Origin: Clostridia bacterium
GTDB taxonomy: Bacteria; Bacillota; Clostridia; Christensenellales; CAG-314
Assembly (NCBI GenBank): GCA_017407305.1
Contig: JAFQWS010000064.1
Coordinates: 1-14,040 of the forward strand
DNA length: 14,040 bases
Direction: 5' to 3'
Numbering within the stretch: position 1 is the first letter of the stretch; each line of letters opens with the position of its first letter. The position numbers and the translations under genes were made by a program. Shown here one piece after another: positions 13,808-14,040 of this stretch. The notes beneath the pieces were generated by a model. It was not told the origin of the DNA. It searched no databases and saw only the letters and a program-made list of their open reading frames with translations.

Positions 13808-13821
13808 GAAATTAAATGTCT

Positions 13822-13855
13822 AAAAGAAAGGACAGAAATGTCCTTTCTTTTTTGA
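13822..13855 (+). terminator. Terminator between binding protein and ABC ATPase
   Basis: A 13-bp stem (13822-13834 with 13839-13851) has a GAAA loop. The 3' arm ends in a T run. Since the ATPase gene follows in the same direction and belongs to the same transporter, partial read-through would keep binding protein above ATPase. Confidence 0.8.
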
Positions 13856-13898
13856 CTTTACATTTACAACACAAAAAACAGACAAAGTGGGAGACATT

Positions 13899-14040
13899 AT
13901 GGCAGAAAATACGCAAGTTAAAAACCCCGAAACAATCACAAATGACGACTACGTCATAGAGATGCTCAACATTACAAAGGAATTTCCCGGCATCATTGCA
14001 AACGACGACATAACTTTGCAACTTAGACGTGGTGAAATTC
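13899..14040 (+). CDS. ABC transporter ATP-binding protein, N-terminal fragment
   Basis: Only the first 47 residues are in the window; the gene runs off the right edge. It has an extended N-terminus (about 17 residues) followed by VIEMLNITKEFPGIIANDDITLQLRRGEI, the usual start of a sugar- or nucleoside-type ABC ATPase (RbsA/NupO-like), just before the expected Walker A motif. The start is set by GGGAG at 13889-13893. Its position downstream of the BMP lipoprotein indicates the ATPase of that importer. The permease genes would be expected further right. Confidence 0.85.
   Translation, partial: MAENTQVKNPETITNDDYVIEMLNITKEFPGIIANDDITLQLRRGEI

Overview
The window looks like chromosomal DNA from a low-GC, anaerobic Firmicutes bacterium, probably Clostridia. 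The reasons are AGGAGG-type ribosome binding sites, sigma-A promoters (TTGACA/TATAAT type), many short rho-independent terminators, a CwlD-type cell-wall amidase, a TIGR03905-type TSCPD protein, a DUF378 membrane protein and a rubrerythrin. No rRNA, tRNA, CRISPR array, transposase or phage gene was found, and I see no sign of recent transfer. The gene order looks like ordinary core and accessory metabolism. No gap between genes exceeds about 285 bases.

Layout. 1-284: a bidirectional terminator, then a leader with a cluster of DnaA-box-like 9-mers and a palindrome. 285-977: CwlD-like amidase. 1052-1270: small two-helix membrane protein. 1408-1644: TSCPD protein. 1700-2806: GNAT-like protein of unknown role. 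2911-3171: DUF378 membrane protein. 3354-4586 (minus): M29 aminopeptidase, divergent from 4724-5731, a large anchored extracytoplasmic protein I do not recognise. 5812-9868: a tight run of four genes (PflX-like radical SAM protein, two short chromate-transporter-family proteins, a CPC-type P1B metal ATPase). 9932-10465: rubrerythrin. 10513-12460: CYTH-domain phosphohydrolase overlapping an APC permease. 12704-13807: PnrA/BMP-type lipoprotein, followed across an intergenic terminator by the start of its ABC ATPase (13899 to the window end).

How the genes work together. The best candidate for an uncharacterised functional unit is the 5812-9868 cluster, where the radical SAM gene and both transporter halves are joined by 4-base ATGA overlaps and the metal ATPase follows 30 bases later. 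Rubrerythrin next door suggests a metal or oxidative-stress theme, but that is inference. The BMP lipoprotein and ABC ATPase should form a nucleoside (or simple-sugar-like) importer, with the terminator between them keeping the binding protein in excess.

Regulatory points worth attention are an apparently leaderless promoter at 5777-5812 embedded in the preceding terminator; two other genes without a Shine-Dalgarno that also start directly after terminators; two short promoter-region motifs each present twice in the window; and the DnaA-box cluster. I did not find a clearly new defence or mobile system here.
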